A stretch of DNA of 64,000 nt, from positions 152,278 to 216,277 of the forward strand of contig JAABRM010000003.1 in the NCBI GenBank assembly GCA_011390955.1, in the 5' to 3' direction. A program made the position numbers and the translations under genes. The notes under the pieces were generated by a model that saw nothing but the letters and a program-made list of their open reading frames with translations, had not been told where the DNA came from and made no database searches. Below, one piece after another: positions 1 through 9,567 of this stretch. How positions within the stretch are numbered: the stretch's first letter is position 1; the number at the start of each line of letters is the position of its first letter. Source of the stretch: Oscillatoriales cyanobacterium (GTDB lineage Bacteria; Cyanobacteriota; Cyanobacteriia; Cyanobacteriales; Laspinemataceae).

Positions 1-1488
1 GCGGTAGATATTGGCAGACCCCGACAGTTTGGCATTGATAAATCCGCGAACCGTCATCGGGAAATTCCCGTGACGCGAGTATTTTTTCAAGATAAATCCC
101 CCAACGCCCAGGCAGCGGATGAACCCCACAAACAACAAGCGGAGCAACACGCCGAACAAGTCGCTTCGGTGATGATTAGTTCCGATAAAAGTTTGACTGG
201 GGTGGCCCCTGATGCGAATCTCTATGCTACAGCGGTGGGAATGCTCCAGCGCAGCGCCCAGCCGGAGGAATGTTTGGCGGCGCAACATTTAGCCTTGCAA
301 AATAGCGGCGATGTCCGAGCGATTAATTTTAGTTTTGGGGAAACCCTGCGGGAAGATCCTCGCCCGAATGCGAGGCTTGATGGTAAAGCCTTGCTGACTT
401 TGTGTGTGGATTGGTCTTCGCGAGTCCATGATGTGCTGTATGTGATTGCGGGAAACCAAGGTATGGGCGGCATTCCGATTCCTACGGATAATTACAATGG
501 GGTGAATGTGGCTTTTACGACCCTGTATAACGGGGTGTTTAGTAAAATTGACTTGGCTAATTTAGGTACGAATTTTACTGGGGTTTTTAGTCGTTTAACC
601 GGGTTTGAGTCCAATGTGGATAATCGTCGGTTAATTACTCTGGCCGCGCCAGGAAGTAATCTGGAAATTATGACGATGGACGGACAAGTTACCCAAACCA
701 GTGGCACCAGTTTTGCGGCGCCCCATGTGACGGCAACGGTGGCTTTGTTGCAAGAATATGGCGATCGCCAACTCCACCAAAAACAGCCTAACTGGACTTT
801 TGATGCGCGTAACCCGCAAGTGATGAAAGCAGTTTTGGTTAACTCCACCGATAAAATTAAAGATCGTGGAGATGGCAAAACTCTGGGGATGACCCGCACC
901 ATTTTTGCCAATGGTAAACAAGACTGGCTGAGTTCCCCAGCGCACCAAGACCAAAAACTGCCCCTTGATGGGGAAATGGGTAGCGGTCAACTTAATGCTT
1001 ACCGCGCTTATCAACAGTTTAGTGCCGGTCAATGGCAGCCCGATGCCCCAGTCCCGGCGATCGGTTGGAATTATCGCACGATTTCGGAAAAATCTTTTGA
1101 TGACTACGTTTTAGACCAAGAGTTAGTCGCGGGGAGTTATGTCTCGATTACCCTCAACTGGAACCGTTTGGTAGAACTCAACGATGCCAACAATAATTGC
1201 CAGTACGATCTGGATGAGACTTTTACGGACAGAGGTTTAAATAATCTCGATCTATATCTGTTGAATGCCGATGAGGATCACAGTCGTCTTTCTGAGCAAG
1301 ATGTGGCGAAAAAGGCAATTTGGTCTTCAGTCAGTGATGTGGATAGCTTGGAACATATTTTTTATCAAATTCCCAAAACAGGTCGTTACAAAATTCGCGT
1401 TTATTACAAGCAACGGGTGCATGAAAATACCCAGGATTATGCGATCGCCTGGTGGACTGTTCCCGCCAACTCCCGGAGGTCCGAATGA
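1..1488 (+). CDS. S8 (subtilisin-like) serine peptidase, 5' end outside window
   Basis: The reading frame is open from base 1, so the true start lies upstream; a GTG at 70 is probably internal because the frame before it already reads like a subtilisin Asp region (VDIG, codon 7-9). The catalytic His is in HAEQVAS (codon 148-150), the oxyanion Asn in AGNQG (454-456) and the catalytic Ser in GTSFAAPHV (709-711), so the triad is complete. About 130 C-terminal residues after the protease fold look like a beta-sandwich (alternating hydrophobics, an Asp/Asn-rich stretch near 1190), as in secreted subtilases with a PPC or P-type domain. It probably cleaves proteins in the periplasm or outside the cell. 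The stop overlaps the next gene's start (ATGA), which suggests co-translation. Confidence 0.9.
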   Translation, partial: AVDIGRPRQFGIDKSANRHREIPVTRVFFQDKSPNAQAADEPHKQQAEQHAEQVASVMISSDKSLTGVAPDANLYATAVGMLQRSAQPEECLAAQHLALQNSGDVRAINFSFGETLREDPRPNARLDGKALLTLCVDWSSRVHDVLYVIAGNQGMGGIPIPTDNYNGVNVAFTTLYNGVFSKIDLANLGTNFTGVFSRLTGFESNVDNRRLITLAAPGSNLEIMTMDGQVTQTSGTSFAAPHVTATVALLQEYGDRQLHQKQPNWTFDARNPQVMKAVLVNSTDKIKDRGDGKTLGMTRTIFANGKQDWLSSPAHQDQKLPLDGEMGSGQLNAYRAYQQFSAGQWQPDAPVPAIGWNYRTISEKSFDDYVLDQELVAGSYVSITLNWNRLVELNDANNNCQYDLDETFTDRGLNNLDLYLLNADEDHSRLSEQDVAKKAIWSSVSDVDSLEHIFYQIPKTGRYKIRVYYKQRVHENTQDYAIAWWTVPANSRRSE

Positions 1489-2015
1489 ACCAAAACTCTA
1501 ATTCTAGCTCTAGCAAGTCGCCTCCCGCCTCAGAGTCATCGCGCCGGAATTCCCTCAGTGCCAGCGAACAGCGCGTCCGTTCTAAATATGGCATCTGGGG
1601 GATGGATGAAACCCCTGAATTGTCCAACCCCTCACCAGAGGTTGATGAAGCGCCAGACTCGGAATCAACCCACCACTTTCATCGTTCGGTGCTATTTTAT
1701 TATCTAATTCCGGTGTTCGGCTTTTTTCCGTCCCTTTGGACTTTATATCGACGCCAGGGAAATAAAGAACAAATGATCGTTAGTCGATTATCTGTCACTC
1801 TCGCTTTAGCTTGGCTGCTGGGACACTTGTTATTAGAAACCAGCGTCCAAGTTACGGAATCGATGACTTTACCACTGTTATTAGTCAGTAGCCTATTGAC
1901 CTCTAGCTATTTTGTGGTAAGTGTTTGGTTGATGATTCGGATTTGGCAACGTCGCTCACTGAAAATACCAGCAATTAGTCATGTTGCCGAAGAAGTAGTG
2001 GGGCGACATTTATAA
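1485..2015 (+). CDS. Small polytopic membrane protein of unknown function
   Basis: A 176-residue protein that I do not recognise. The first 55 residues are polar and Ser/Pro-rich; then come three likely membrane segments (about residues 58-77, 100-120 and 125-150) and a basic tail. The ATG at 1485 is chosen over an upstream ATG at 1452 because a GGAGGT Shine-Dalgarno sits five to six bases before it and it overlaps the protease stop as ATGA. The tight overlap with the subtilisin-like gene implies translational coupling and perhaps a role in anchoring, exporting or controlling that protease, which is inference only. Confidence 0.75.
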   Translation: MNQNSNSSSSKSPPASESSRRNSLSASEQRVRSKYGIWGMDETPELSNPSPEVDEAPDSESTHHFHRSVLFYYLIPVFGFFPSLWTLYRRQGNKEQMIVSRLSVTLALAWLLGHLLLETSVQVTESMTLPLLLVSSLLTSSYFVVSVWLMIRIWQRRSLKIPAISHVAEEVVGRHL

Positions 2016-2457
2016 ATGTTTGCATCGATATCGATGGGAGCATCTTGATTTGGCTTTTCACCCAGCATCTGGTGGCACAAAGCGTGGCGATCGCTCGCCA
2101 TCAGCGATCGCACACATCAGAATTAACAGGGAACAGGTGTGCTCTTATGCAGGGGTGCTCTTGTGCAGAGGAGCCCGCCATCAGCCCGCCATCAGCCCGC
2201 CATCAGCGGGGGAGAACAATTAACAATTGATAATTGACAATTGACAATTAAATAAAATTATCAATTATCAATTATCAATTATCAATTATCAATTACACCC
2301 CAACCAAAGAATCCCTACCCAACAACCAACAACCAACAACCAACAATCAACTTGCCAACAACCAACAATCAACTTGCCAACAAACAACAACCAACAACCA
2401 AAAAAGGTCAACGGCGAAGCAAATACCCATGTTTATTCTGTGTGTGTGAGGAAATCT
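2016..2457. repeat. Repeat-filled intergenic region with composite AATTATC/CAACAAC element
   Basis: Contains a short tandem AGCCCGCCATC repeat (2167-2205), then AT-rich inverted arms (AATTGATAATTGACAATTG..., about 2218-2295) that could fold on themselves, followed by ACACCCCAACC and a run of CAACCAACAAC units to about 2400. The same order of blocks recurs at about 42.05, 45.06 and 51.11 kb and, inverted, at about 37.6 kb. No gene is seen. Confidence 0.8.
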
Positions 2458-3891
2458 GTGCCAACTAAAAACTTATCCAAACAAAAATCTCGACCAAAAT
2501 CAACCGCTCAAGTGAAATATCAAAAACCTCAGAAAATCAAGCATCCAGGACGTTTGCTATGGTTGGGTTTTGGCTTATCGGGAGTGGCCTTGCTCTCGGC
2601 CACCGCAGGCGCTTTACTCGCGGTTTCCCTTTCTACAACCCCGTTAATGCAAAGCCGACTTAGCGATGCTGAAGCGTCAATATTTTCTGGAGGGAATTTA
2701 GCTGATAGCAATCTGAGATTGCCAAAGTTAACGCGACCCGTAAATATCTTAGTTTTAGGCACGAAGGTGCTCACATCAGACCTAGAAGAAGCCGAGATGA
2801 CTGACGCTTCCTATTTGGAAACGGTGAATTCCGTTGAAGGTCTTTCCGATGCGATTCTGTTACTGCGATTTAACCCAGTCACAAATCAGTTAATTCCTCT
2901 TTCCATTCCTAGGGATACCCGAACTTTAATTGAAGGGTACGGATATAGAAAAATTAACGATGCCAACCACTATGGCGGTCCGGCTACGGCGGCGAAAACC
3001 GTCAGCGAACTCCTCGGAGGGATTCAAATCGATCGCTATATCAGAATTAATGTATTCGGCGTCGAAAAATTAGTGGATGCTTTGGGTGGGGTGAATCTGT
3101 ATGTACCTCAAGATATGAAATATCAAGATGATAGTCAGCACTTGTATATTAATCTTAAACAAGGGCAGCAGCATCTAAATGGCGAACAAGCATTACAATT
3201 CCTCCGGTTTCGCAACGATCGATTAGGGGATATTGGTCGGATTCAACGACAACAAATTTTGCTGCGAGCGTTGGTCGATCAAAACCTAAATTTAAATACT
3301 CTTACCCGTTTACCCAAACTGTTATCAGTGGTGAAAGATCACATTGATACCAATTTAAGCCTGGAAGAAATTGGGGCTTTGGCTGGATTTGCCGCTCAGA
3401 TTTCTCATAGTGATGTCAATATGTTAATGCTTCCGGGTGATTTTAGTGACCCAAAACAGTATCAAGCCAGCTACTGGATGCCAAATTACTCAGCCATTGA
3501 TAAAATGATGGCGCAACATTTTGACTACGATCAGCATAGTGGGGGTTATCAAGAGGTTAATCCCAAGGCTTTAAGAGTAGCTATTCAAGATAGTACAGAT
3601 GATTGGAGTGCGGTGGATCAATTCATCAGCAACTTGGGTAGCAAGGGCTATTGGAATGTTTATAATGCTCAATCTTGGACGGTGCCATTAGGGGTGACGC
3701 GAATTGTAGCCCAAAATGGTGATGTTGCCAGTGCTCAGGCAATTCGCGATGAACTGGGTTTTGGCGAAGTGGTGGTAGAAAGTACCGGATCTTTGCAGTC
3801 AGATATTACGATTCAATTAGGTCAGGATTGGTTGAAAATTCAACAGGAAAGTGAAAACTTCCAGACAGAAAGGCAGTGGGATAATTGGTAA
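2458..3891 (+). CDS. LCP family (LytR-CpsA-Psr) cell-wall glycopolymer ligase with LytR_C domain
   Basis: LCP proteins move lipid-linked glycopolymers onto peptidoglycan or related envelope acceptors at the outer face of the plasma membrane. The 477-residue protein has a basic N-terminus, one membrane segment (about residues 33-57) and an LCP domain from about residue 95 with the family's Arg/Asp-rich motifs (SIPRDTR, KINDAN, FLRFRNDRLGDIGRIQRQ). After residue 370 a LytR_C-like domain follows. The GTG at 2458 is preferred because GAGGA (2448-2452) lies five bases upstream; the frame is open to a TTG at 2374, but that stretch is translated repeat (NNNQQ) and is unlikely to be protein. A strong hairpin terminator follows the stop directly. 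Confidence 0.88.
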   Translation: MPTKNLSKQKSRPKSTAQVKYQKPQKIKHPGRLLWLGFGLSGVALLSATAGALLAVSLSTTPLMQSRLSDAEASIFSGGNLADSNLRLPKLTRPVNILVLGTKVLTSDLEEAEMTDASYLETVNSVEGLSDAILLLRFNPVTNQLIPLSIPRDTRTLIEGYGYRKINDANHYGGPATAAKTVSELLGGIQIDRYIRINVFGVEKLVDALGGVNLYVPQDMKYQDDSQHLYINLKQGQQHLNGEQALQFLRFRNDRLGDIGRIQRQQILLRALVDQNLNLNTLTRLPKLLSVVKDHIDTNLSLEEIGALAGFAAQISHSDVNMLMLPGDFSDPKQYQASYWMPNYSAIDKMMAQHFDYDQHSGGYQEVNPKALRVAIQDSTDDWSAVDQFISNLGSKGYWNVYNAQSWTVPLGVTRIVAQNGDVASAQAIRDELGFGEVVVESTGSLQSDITIQLGQDWLKIQQESENFQTERQWDNW

Positions 3892-3943
3892 AAAAAATCA
3901 AGGGTTGACCGGCGTTAAATTCACGGTCAACTCTTGATTTTTT
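3892..3943 (+). terminator. Rho-independent terminator of the LCP gene
   Basis: A 20-base stem with one mismatch (ATCAAGGGTTGACCG paired with CGGTCAACTCTTGAT), flanked by an A run before and a T run after, starts directly after the stop codon. The symmetric A/T flanks allow it to work in both directions. Confidence 0.85.
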
Positions 3944-3947
3944 TGAG

Positions 3948-4197
3948 AATAGAGGAAAGAGAATAGAGAATAGAGAATAGAGGAAAGAGAATAGAGGAAA
4001 GAGAATAGAGGAAATACATAAAGTAAAAAATTAATAGTTAATAGTTAATAGTGATATTTCATTGAACTAACTTTTAACTTTTAACTTTTAACTTTTAACT
4101 TTTAACTTTTCACTTTTCACTTTTAACTTTTAACTTTTAACTTTTCACTTTTAACTTTTCACTTTTCTCTCTTCTCTCTCCTCTCTCCTCTCTCATA
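3948..4197. repeat. Purine and pyrimidine tandem repeats
   Basis: Holds GAATAGAGGAAAGA units (3948-4015), then AACTTTTAACTTTT units (about 4070-4165) and a TCTCTCCTC run (4165-4195). The purine-rich half and the pyrimidine-rich half are roughly complementary, so the transcript could form a long imperfect hairpin between the convergent LCP and COP23 genes. Relatives of these units occur at 6600, 26.66 and 32.24 kb. Confidence 0.75.
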
Positions 4198-4203
4198 ATG
4201 GTC

Positions 4204-4926
4204 TTAATTGAGTTGGCTGCCGGTGCCACCATCAGCAGGATCTAAGAATGGTTGAAGATTGATGCCACCGCGAGTTGTCCGCGTGGGAGCATTATTTTGT
4301 TGCCCAGGCATGGGGATGCCGAGAATATTTTCGATTTCACCGAGTACGTTGCTGTCACCGTTGCCGACTATGGCATTGACGGCATCGGTTTGTTGACCGC
4401 TGTCGGCGACAGTTAGGTTCTCAAAGACCCGATCGCGCATCAGGGTGGGATCTTCTCCTGGGGGTACAGTCAGGACAATCCGACAGTCGGAGTTTTTCTG
4501 TGTGGTGACACAAATGACGTTGTAGCCATTTTCCACTCCAACGGCCAATTCTTGTAAACCATCGGGGCGATAGAATTCTAAGCGACGGGCAATTTCCCCA
4601 CAGCGGCGATCTTCTGACCAACCACCGCCCATTGCTCTCGGTTGCGCCCATTCATAAGAGCGATCGGGCTGGCTTTGGGGATGATACATCACGGTGTAGG
4701 CATCATTGACAACTTCGCAGGTAAACCGAGCATCAGCGGTTGCTTGTCCCGGTTCTGATGGTCCTTCCGCTTCTGGTTGGGGGTTAGGAATTCGCACATT
4801 GTTCGGTCTGACTTGGGATTGGGCAATTCCACCTCCGAGCAGCAGCGCGACTCCCAGGGACATACCGATCGCTTTGACTGCTGATATGGTTGGATGATTC
4901 TGTGGTTTTAGTTTTGGTGAAGACAT
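4204..4926 (-). CDS. COP23 domain protein (exported)
   Basis: A 240-residue protein resembling COP23, the circadian-oscillating 23-kDa protein first described in unicellular cyanobacteria, whose biochemical role is unknown. The first 37 residues form a signal peptide (basic start, GMSLGVALLLGGG core, AQS cleavage region). The COP23 core lies at about residues 68-175, starting FTCEVV and containing four Cys (C69, then RRCGE, VICV and SDCR) that could make disulfides in the periplasm. The C-terminal 65 residues are Gly/Asn-rich and low in structure. It is monocistronic and converges on the LCP gene. Confidence 0.78.
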   Translation of the reverse strand: MSSPKLKPQNHPTISAVKAIGMSLGVALLLGGGIAQSQVRPNNVRIPNPQPEAEGPSEPGQATADARFTCEVVNDAYTVMYHPQSQPDRSYEWAQPRAMGGGWSEDRRCGEIARRLEFYRPDGLQELAVGVENGYNVICVTTQKNSDCRIVLTVPPGEDPTLMRDRVFENLTVADSGQQTDAVNAIVGNGDSNVLGEIENILGIPMPGQQNNAPTRTTRGGINLQPFLDPADGGTGSQLN

Positions 4927-5509
4927 AGAAACTCGCTCCTAATATTCTTATATTTAGATTTGATGGTTAATTGATTCCTGGGAGACGCATATTCTGTTGC
5001 CCGGTACTCCTCAATTTTTTTTCTAAATGATGATCGATTAGACTGTTTGACCCACACCTATTTTAATCGGACGTAATCCGCAGGGAAAAAGATTCCGCGA
5101 TCGGGGTTTAGTTATTTCGGGATTTGCGTTTCGGGATGAATCAAGATTGCCCCTAGGACAATTTTAGTACAAATAAAGCCAAAATATATGATTTTCAAAG
5201 ATTTCTAGGCGATCGCAGACTGGATTGACGGAAGATGATTTCCTTTGATAACATTTTAATCCATGACAGTTGATCCAGTGCGATCGGCTGAAATTCGTCT
5301 AAAATTATTTGAGAATTTTTTCCTTAAATAAGGGTGTGGGGCTGCCATCGGTCGCCATCGGCAAAACAATTATCAATTGATAATTGTTGATTATCAATTA
5401 TCGATTATCGATTATCAATTATCGATTATCAATTATTCCCGCTCCCCTACACCCTACATACAACATAATAGCTAATAGCTAATAGCTTCATAATTAAGGA
5501 AGGGTGCCA
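4927..5509. other. Intergenic region with AT-rich inverted repeats, no gene seen
   Basis: This spacer separates the divergent COP23 and M28 peptidase genes and must hold both promoters. Positions 5371-5437 carry the AATTATC-type arm repeat. I see no ORF with a convincing ribosome site and no tRNA-like fold. Confidence 0.6.
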
Positions 5510-6544
5510 ATGTCTAAAAGAAAAGTAAAAATTAAATTGCTGACGAAATCAGCCCTAATCCGTTTAACAGTTTTGCTCAGTTTGCTTGGCATTTTATCTA
5601 TTTGGGGGTGGTCAATGGTTATTTTTATGCCTGGAAAAAGTTATGCCGGTGAATTGCCACCGCTAACCCCTGCGGAAGAATTATTCAAAAAAGAATTAGT
5701 CCGAGATATCCAAACAATTGCCGGGAAAATTGGCGAACATAACTATGCTTTTCCCAAGCAGTTAGCAGCCAGCGAACAGTTTATCTCGAAATCTTTAAGC
5801 GAAGCTGGCTATCAGGTTAATCGGCAAACTTATCAGATAGATGGCCAAGAATTCCACAACTTAGAAGTGGAAATTCAAGGCAGCAAAAAGCCCGATGAAA
5901 TTGTGCTAATTGGGGCGCACTATGATTCAGTGGTGGGCAGTCCTGGAGCCAATGATAACGGCAGTGGTGCGGCGGCAGTCTTAGCTTTAGCGCGGGCTTT
6001 TGTCGGAGAAAAACCCGATCGCACTTTGCGATTTGTCGAGTTTGTAAATGAAGAACCGCCATTTTTTTGGACGGAAAATATGGGCAGTTTGGTTTATGCC
6101 AAAGGCTGTTCTGAACGGCAAGAAAATATTGTGGCGATGCTGAGTTTAGAAACAATGGGTTATTACTCTGATGCACCGGGTAGCCAACAATATCCCCTCG
6201 GTTTATTGGATACCATTTATCCAATTACCGGGAATTTTATTGCGTTTATTGGCAATATTTCATCTGGGAATTTGGTGCGTCAAGTAGTGGGGAATTTTCG
6301 CAGTCATACCCAGTTTCCTTCCGAAGGGGCAGCGCTTCCGAGTAATGTTCCGGGGGCCGGTTGGTCCGACCATTGGGCTTTTTGGCAAATGGGTTATTCC
6401 GCTTTGATGGTGACGGATACGGCACCTTTTCGTTATCCTCACTATCACACGATGCAAGATACCCCTGATAAAGTGGATGGCGATCGCCTAGCGCGGGTAG
6501 TGGCAGGAATTGAACGAGTGATTCATCACCTCGTCACCACCTAG
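5510..6544 (+). CDS. M28 family zinc metallopeptidase, membrane-anchored or exported
   Basis: An aminopeptidase-type M28 enzyme of 344 residues, likely acting in the periplasm. Residues 17-42 form a hydrophobic segment ending in an Ala-Gly-rich stretch, which fits a signal anchor. Zinc ligands are visible: His in GAHYDS (residue 137), the bridging Asp in GANDNGSG (149), Glu pair in NEEPPFF (181-182) and a late His in YPHYHTMQDTPD. The ATG at 5510 is taken over the GTG at 5504 because AGGAAGGG (5498-5505) is placed correctly for it and overlaps the GTG. The function is assigned at family level only; the natural substrate cannot be read from sequence. Confidence 0.88.
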   Translation: MSKRKVKIKLLTKSALIRLTVLLSLLGILSIWGWSMVIFMPGKSYAGELPPLTPAEELFKKELVRDIQTIAGKIGEHNYAFPKQLAASEQFISKSLSEAGYQVNRQTYQIDGQEFHNLEVEIQGSKKPDEIVLIGAHYDSVVGSPGANDNGSGAAAVLALARAFVGEKPDRTLRFVEFVNEEPPFFWTENMGSLVYAKGCSERQENIVAMLSLETMGYYSDAPGSQQYPLGLLDTIYPITGNFIAFIGNISSGNLVRQVVGNFRSHTQFPSEGAALPSNVPGAGWSDHWAFWQMGYSALMVTDTAPFRYPHYHTMQDTPDKVDGDRLARVVAGIERVIHHLVTT

Positions 6545-6836
6545 TCATAGACACAAGTAGATCGGAAGATCGGAATCATTAAATTCACCGCAGACCCCAT
6601 TAGAGTAAAGAGTAAAGAGATGCATAGTAAAGAGTAAAGAGTAAAGATATTCTCCATTCTCTATTCTCTCTCCTCTTTGCTTCCTATATGCGGTAATCCA
6701 AGGATTTGCATCGGGGGGCAAAAAGTGCGATTAATTATCTTCACCTACTTATATAGCAATCCGTTTAGAGGTTGTGGTAGGGGTAATTTATGAATCAACC
6801 CTAGGATATAGCGGTTATTATCTGGCGGATTTGGTG
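6545..6836. other. Convergent intergenic region with AGTAAAGA and TCTCTATTC repeats
   Basis: Short AGAGTAAAGA units (about 6600-6645) are followed by a TCTCTATTCTC run, a small version of the purine/pyrimidine repeat at 3.95-4.2 kb. No gene is seen. Confidence 0.55.
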
Positions 6837-8435
6837 TCAGATGTGAAAATCTATTCCCGGCATCATTTTTTCTGGGTCAATCGCTGATACATCATGTTTA
6901 GCACCCAGGAGCCAATATGTTTTCATCATGCCTTTGCCTTTGACTTCAATTAAGCCCCGTTCTTCTACTAAATAGTCTTCTGTGAGTAATTGATAGGTAG
7001 TTTCTGAGATTTGAATTTTCCCCGGTAAGCCATGAGACTCCATACGACTGGCGGTGTTGACTGCATCCCCCCATATATCGTAAATAAACTTGTTCATGCC
7101 GATGACCCCCGCCACTACTGACCCGGTATTGATGCCAATTCTCAGTTGTAATTCTGTCCAATGTTCTTGATTAAATTTAGTCATGGTGGCTTGCATGGCT
7201 AGGGCTAAATCCGCGATCGCCTGGGCATGGTTGGGGTTGGGTTCCGGTAAACCACCTCCGACCATATAAGCATCCCCAATGGTCTTAATTTTTTCCAAAC
7301 CTTTGGACTGGGTGAGGCGATCGAATTGAGAAAAAATCTTGTTTAACATTAATACCAATCCTTTAGGATGAGTGCGATGGGCTAGTTCGGTAAAATTTAC
7401 TAAATCCGCAAATAAAATTGTTACTGAATCATAGCCTTCTGCAATCACTCCGGCTCCTTGTTTTAACTGTTCCGCAATGGGTTTTGGTAAAATATTTAAC
7501 AGTAAATTATCGGTTTTTTCTTTTTCTCTTTCTAAGGCCGCTTCCGTGGCTTTTCGTTCCGTAATATCATGGAAAAAAACCGAAAGTCCCTCATAGGAAG
7601 GAAACACTCTCACCTCTAACCAACGGTTGACTGCCCATTCAAAAGGTTCAAAAATTACACTCACTTGTTGACGCACTGCTTGTCGATATTGTCGTTCAAA
7701 GGTTGAACCAACTAAACCAGGGAAAACTTGCCAAATATTTTTACCGAGTAAAGCTTCCGGTTCTTTTTGGAAAATTCGGGCAGCGGCTTGATTCACATAA
7801 GTAAAATACCATTGACGATCTAAAGCAAAAAAACCATCTTTCATCCCTTCGAGCAACTCAACCACTTGTCGATCGGATGCTCTTAATTTTGCTTCTATTT
7901 GTTCATTCTGTTTAATTTGTCGCTCTAACCGAGCGATATTAATTCGCAATTCCATCTGGGTAATCACCTGGCGACCTAACAGACGTAGTGCATTTAACTG
8001 TTCTGGCGTTAATTTGCGAGGAATTTGGTCGATCGCACATAAAGTCCCAATGGGATAACCGTCTGCGGTGACTAAAGGCGTCCCGGCATAAAAACGAATA
8101 TTCGGATTGTCTGTCACTAAAGGATTACCAGAAAAGCGATCGTCTTCACTGGCATCAGGTACGATCGTCACTTGTTCCGGTTCCAGAATTGCATGAGCAC
8201 AAAATGCCAATTCTCTAGGGGTTTCGCTGGCTTCTAACCCAACTTTGGATTTAAACCATTGTCGATTTGCATCCACCAAGCTGACTAAAGCAATGGGAGT
8301 GCGACAAATTTGCGCGGCTAAAGCGGTCAGTTCATCAAAAGCTTCTTCCGGTGGAGTATCCAAGATATTGTAACTATTGAGCGCTTCTAGGCGTTCTGTT
8401 TCATTGTTTGGCAAGGGCGCTGGTTTCATGGCCAA
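6837..8435 (-). CDS. Class III adenylate cyclase with GAF and PAS sensor domains
   Basis: Predicted to make cAMP from ATP. Order of the 532 residues: GAF domain (about 24-165), short coiled linker, PAS domain (about 187-300, ending HDITERK), signalling helix, cyclase homology domain (about 335-512). Metal ligands are D344 ([10 protein letters not shown]) and D388 (TIGDAYM). K384 and D453 (IYDIWG) are the adenine-specifying Lys/Asp pair of adenylate rather than guanylate cyclases, and N460 and R464 (VNTASR) are the transition-state residues. No membrane segment is seen, so the enzyme is probably soluble, with GAF and PAS binding an unknown ligand or chromophore; the GAF lacks an obvious bilin-binding Cys motif. 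Confidence 0.9.
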   Translation of the reverse strand: MAMKPAPLPNNETERLEALNSYNILDTPPEEAFDELTALAAQICRTPIALVSLVDANRQWFKSKVGLEASETPRELAFCAHAILEPEQVTIVPDASEDDRFSGNPLVTDNPNIRFYAGTPLVTADGYPIGTLCAIDQIPRKLTPEQLNALRLLGRQVITQMELRINIARLERQIKQNEQIEAKLRASDRQVVELLEGMKDGFFALDRQWYFTYVNQAAARIFQKEPEALLGKNIWQVFPGLVGSTFERQYRQAVRQQVSVIFEPFEWAVNRWLEVRVFPSYEGLSVFFHDITERKATEAALEREKEKTDNLLLNILPKPIAEQLKQGAGVIAEGYDSVTILFADLVNFTELAHRTHPKGLVLMLNKIFSQFDRLTQSKGLEKIKTIGDAYMVGGGLPEPNPNHAQAIADLALAMQATMTKFNQEHWTELQLRIGINTGSVVAGVIGMNKFIYDIWGDAVNTASRMESHGLPGKIQISETTYQLLTEDYLVEERGLIEVKGKGMMKTYWLLGAKHDVSAIDPEKMMPGIDFHI

Positions 8436-8453
8436 ATACTAATCTCAAAAAAA

Positions 8454-8486
8454 TAAACTCGGTTTTGTTGAATAAAACCGAGTTTA
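8454..8486 (-). terminator. Hairpin terminator downstream of the pentapeptide-repeat gene
   Basis: A perfect 13-base inverted repeat (TAAACTCGGTTTT and its complement) around a 7-base loop, with A/T tracts on both sides, lies between two leftward genes. It can end transcription of the pentapeptide gene before the cyclase. Confidence 0.75.
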
Positions 8487-8523
8487 CTGTGAATCGAATA
8501 TTCTCTGATATTTCTTCATTGAG

Positions 8524-9567
8524 TTATGCGTGAATTTTTCCACTGGGTAAGACCAGACCTTTAACCTGAGCTCCTTTGAGATTGGTTTGCATGACGTTCG
8601 CTTTGCTCAAATCAGCTTGTCTGAGATCCGCACCACTTAAGTTGGTATGCATCAGATGTGAGTGAGTCAGATTCGCTCTGATTAAATTTGCCCCACTTAA
8701 ATTCGCTTGAATTAGATAAGCGCCACTTAAATTTGCCATAGTCAAATTCGCCCCACTTAAGTTTGAGCCAGTCATTAATTTTTGGCTCAGGTCAACTTGA
8801 GTTAAGTTACCCCCACTGAGGTTGATTCCCGCTAAGTTTGCCCGATTCAGGCAAGCAGTGGTCATGTCAGTGTTGCTTAAGTTGGCTTTGCTGAGATTGG
8901 CTCCCGTGAGGTTGGTTTCAGTTAAATCCGCTTGTACCAAATCAGCCCAATTCAAATGTGCTTGAGTCAAGTTAGCTTGCTTCAGGTTAGCGCTCGTCAT
9001 CTTAGCGCGAGTTCCGTCAGCCCCGGTTAAGTTCGCTTGTTTAAGCTTGGCGCCGGTGAGGTTAGCTTCAATGAGCTTGACCCCACTCAGGTCTGCTTTG
9101 TTTAAGCTGGCCCCACTCAGGTTGGCTTTGGTTAAATCTGCTTGCTGAAGATTGGCGCCAATTAAGTATGCGCCATTAAAATTAGCCCCCGTGAGGTTCG
9201 CACTACTCAGGTTGGCACCGCTGATATCCGCTTTGGGGAGGATGGCTCCCGCTAAATTCGCGCCGTTTAAATCCGCCCAGTTCAGGTGTGCTTCAGTCAA
9301 ATCGGCACCCCGGAGGTCTGCACCACTGAGGTTGGCACCACTGAGACTCGCACCTGTGAAGTTGACTTTTCTAAGATCCGCTCCACTGAGGTTCGCTTTG
9401 CTCAGGCGAACTCCGCCAAGGTAGGCTCCAGTTAAGTTAGAACCACTCAAATCGGCGCCGGTCATATTTGCCAAACCAAAATTTCTCGCGCCAGAGGCGT
9501 AGAGTTCTATCACTTCTTGAGAAGTAAAGCTTGGTCTGGATGTGGTAGTGATTAAATTAGCCGTCAT
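8524..9567 (-). CDS. Pentapeptide-repeat protein
   Basis: Nearly the whole protein after residue 35 consists of A(D/N)LXX repeats (for example GADLSGSNLTGAYL), roughly 60 units, which fold as a right-handed quadrilateral beta-helix. Such proteins are abundant in cyanobacteria; functions known for a few members (DNA mimicry, gyrase protection, scaffolding) cannot be assumed here. The short N-terminus (MTANLITTTSRPSFTSQEVIELYASG) matches the lead-in helix common to this group. I use the ATG at 9567; the frame also opens from a TTG at 9606, and neither has a good Shine-Dalgarno. The gene is monocistronic behind a long AT-rich upstream region. Confidence 0.88.
   Translation of the reverse strand: MTANLITTTSRPSFTSQEVIELYASGARNFGLANMTGADLSGSNLTGAYLGGVRLSKANLSGADLRKVNFTGASLSGANLSGADLRGADLTEAHLNWADLNGANLAGAILPKADISGANLSSANLTGANFNGAYLIGANLQQADLTKANLSGASLNKADLSGVKLIEANLTGAKLKQANLTGADGTRAKMTSANLKQANLTQAHLNWADLVQADLTETNLTGANLSKANLSNTDMTTACLNRANLAGINLSGGNLTQVDLSQKLMTGSNLSGANLTMANLSGAYLIQANLSGANLIRANLTHSHLMHTNLSGADLRQADLSKANVMQTNLKGAQVKGLVLPSGKIHA

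Noticed and set aside
4706..4897. Plus-strand ORF opposite the COP23 gene
   Set aside because: Antisense of the signal peptide region of the real gene; no ribosome site.
9152..9424. Plus-strand ORF opposite the pentapeptide gene
   Set aside because: Repeats of the real gene read in antisense give an artificial AP-rich peptide.
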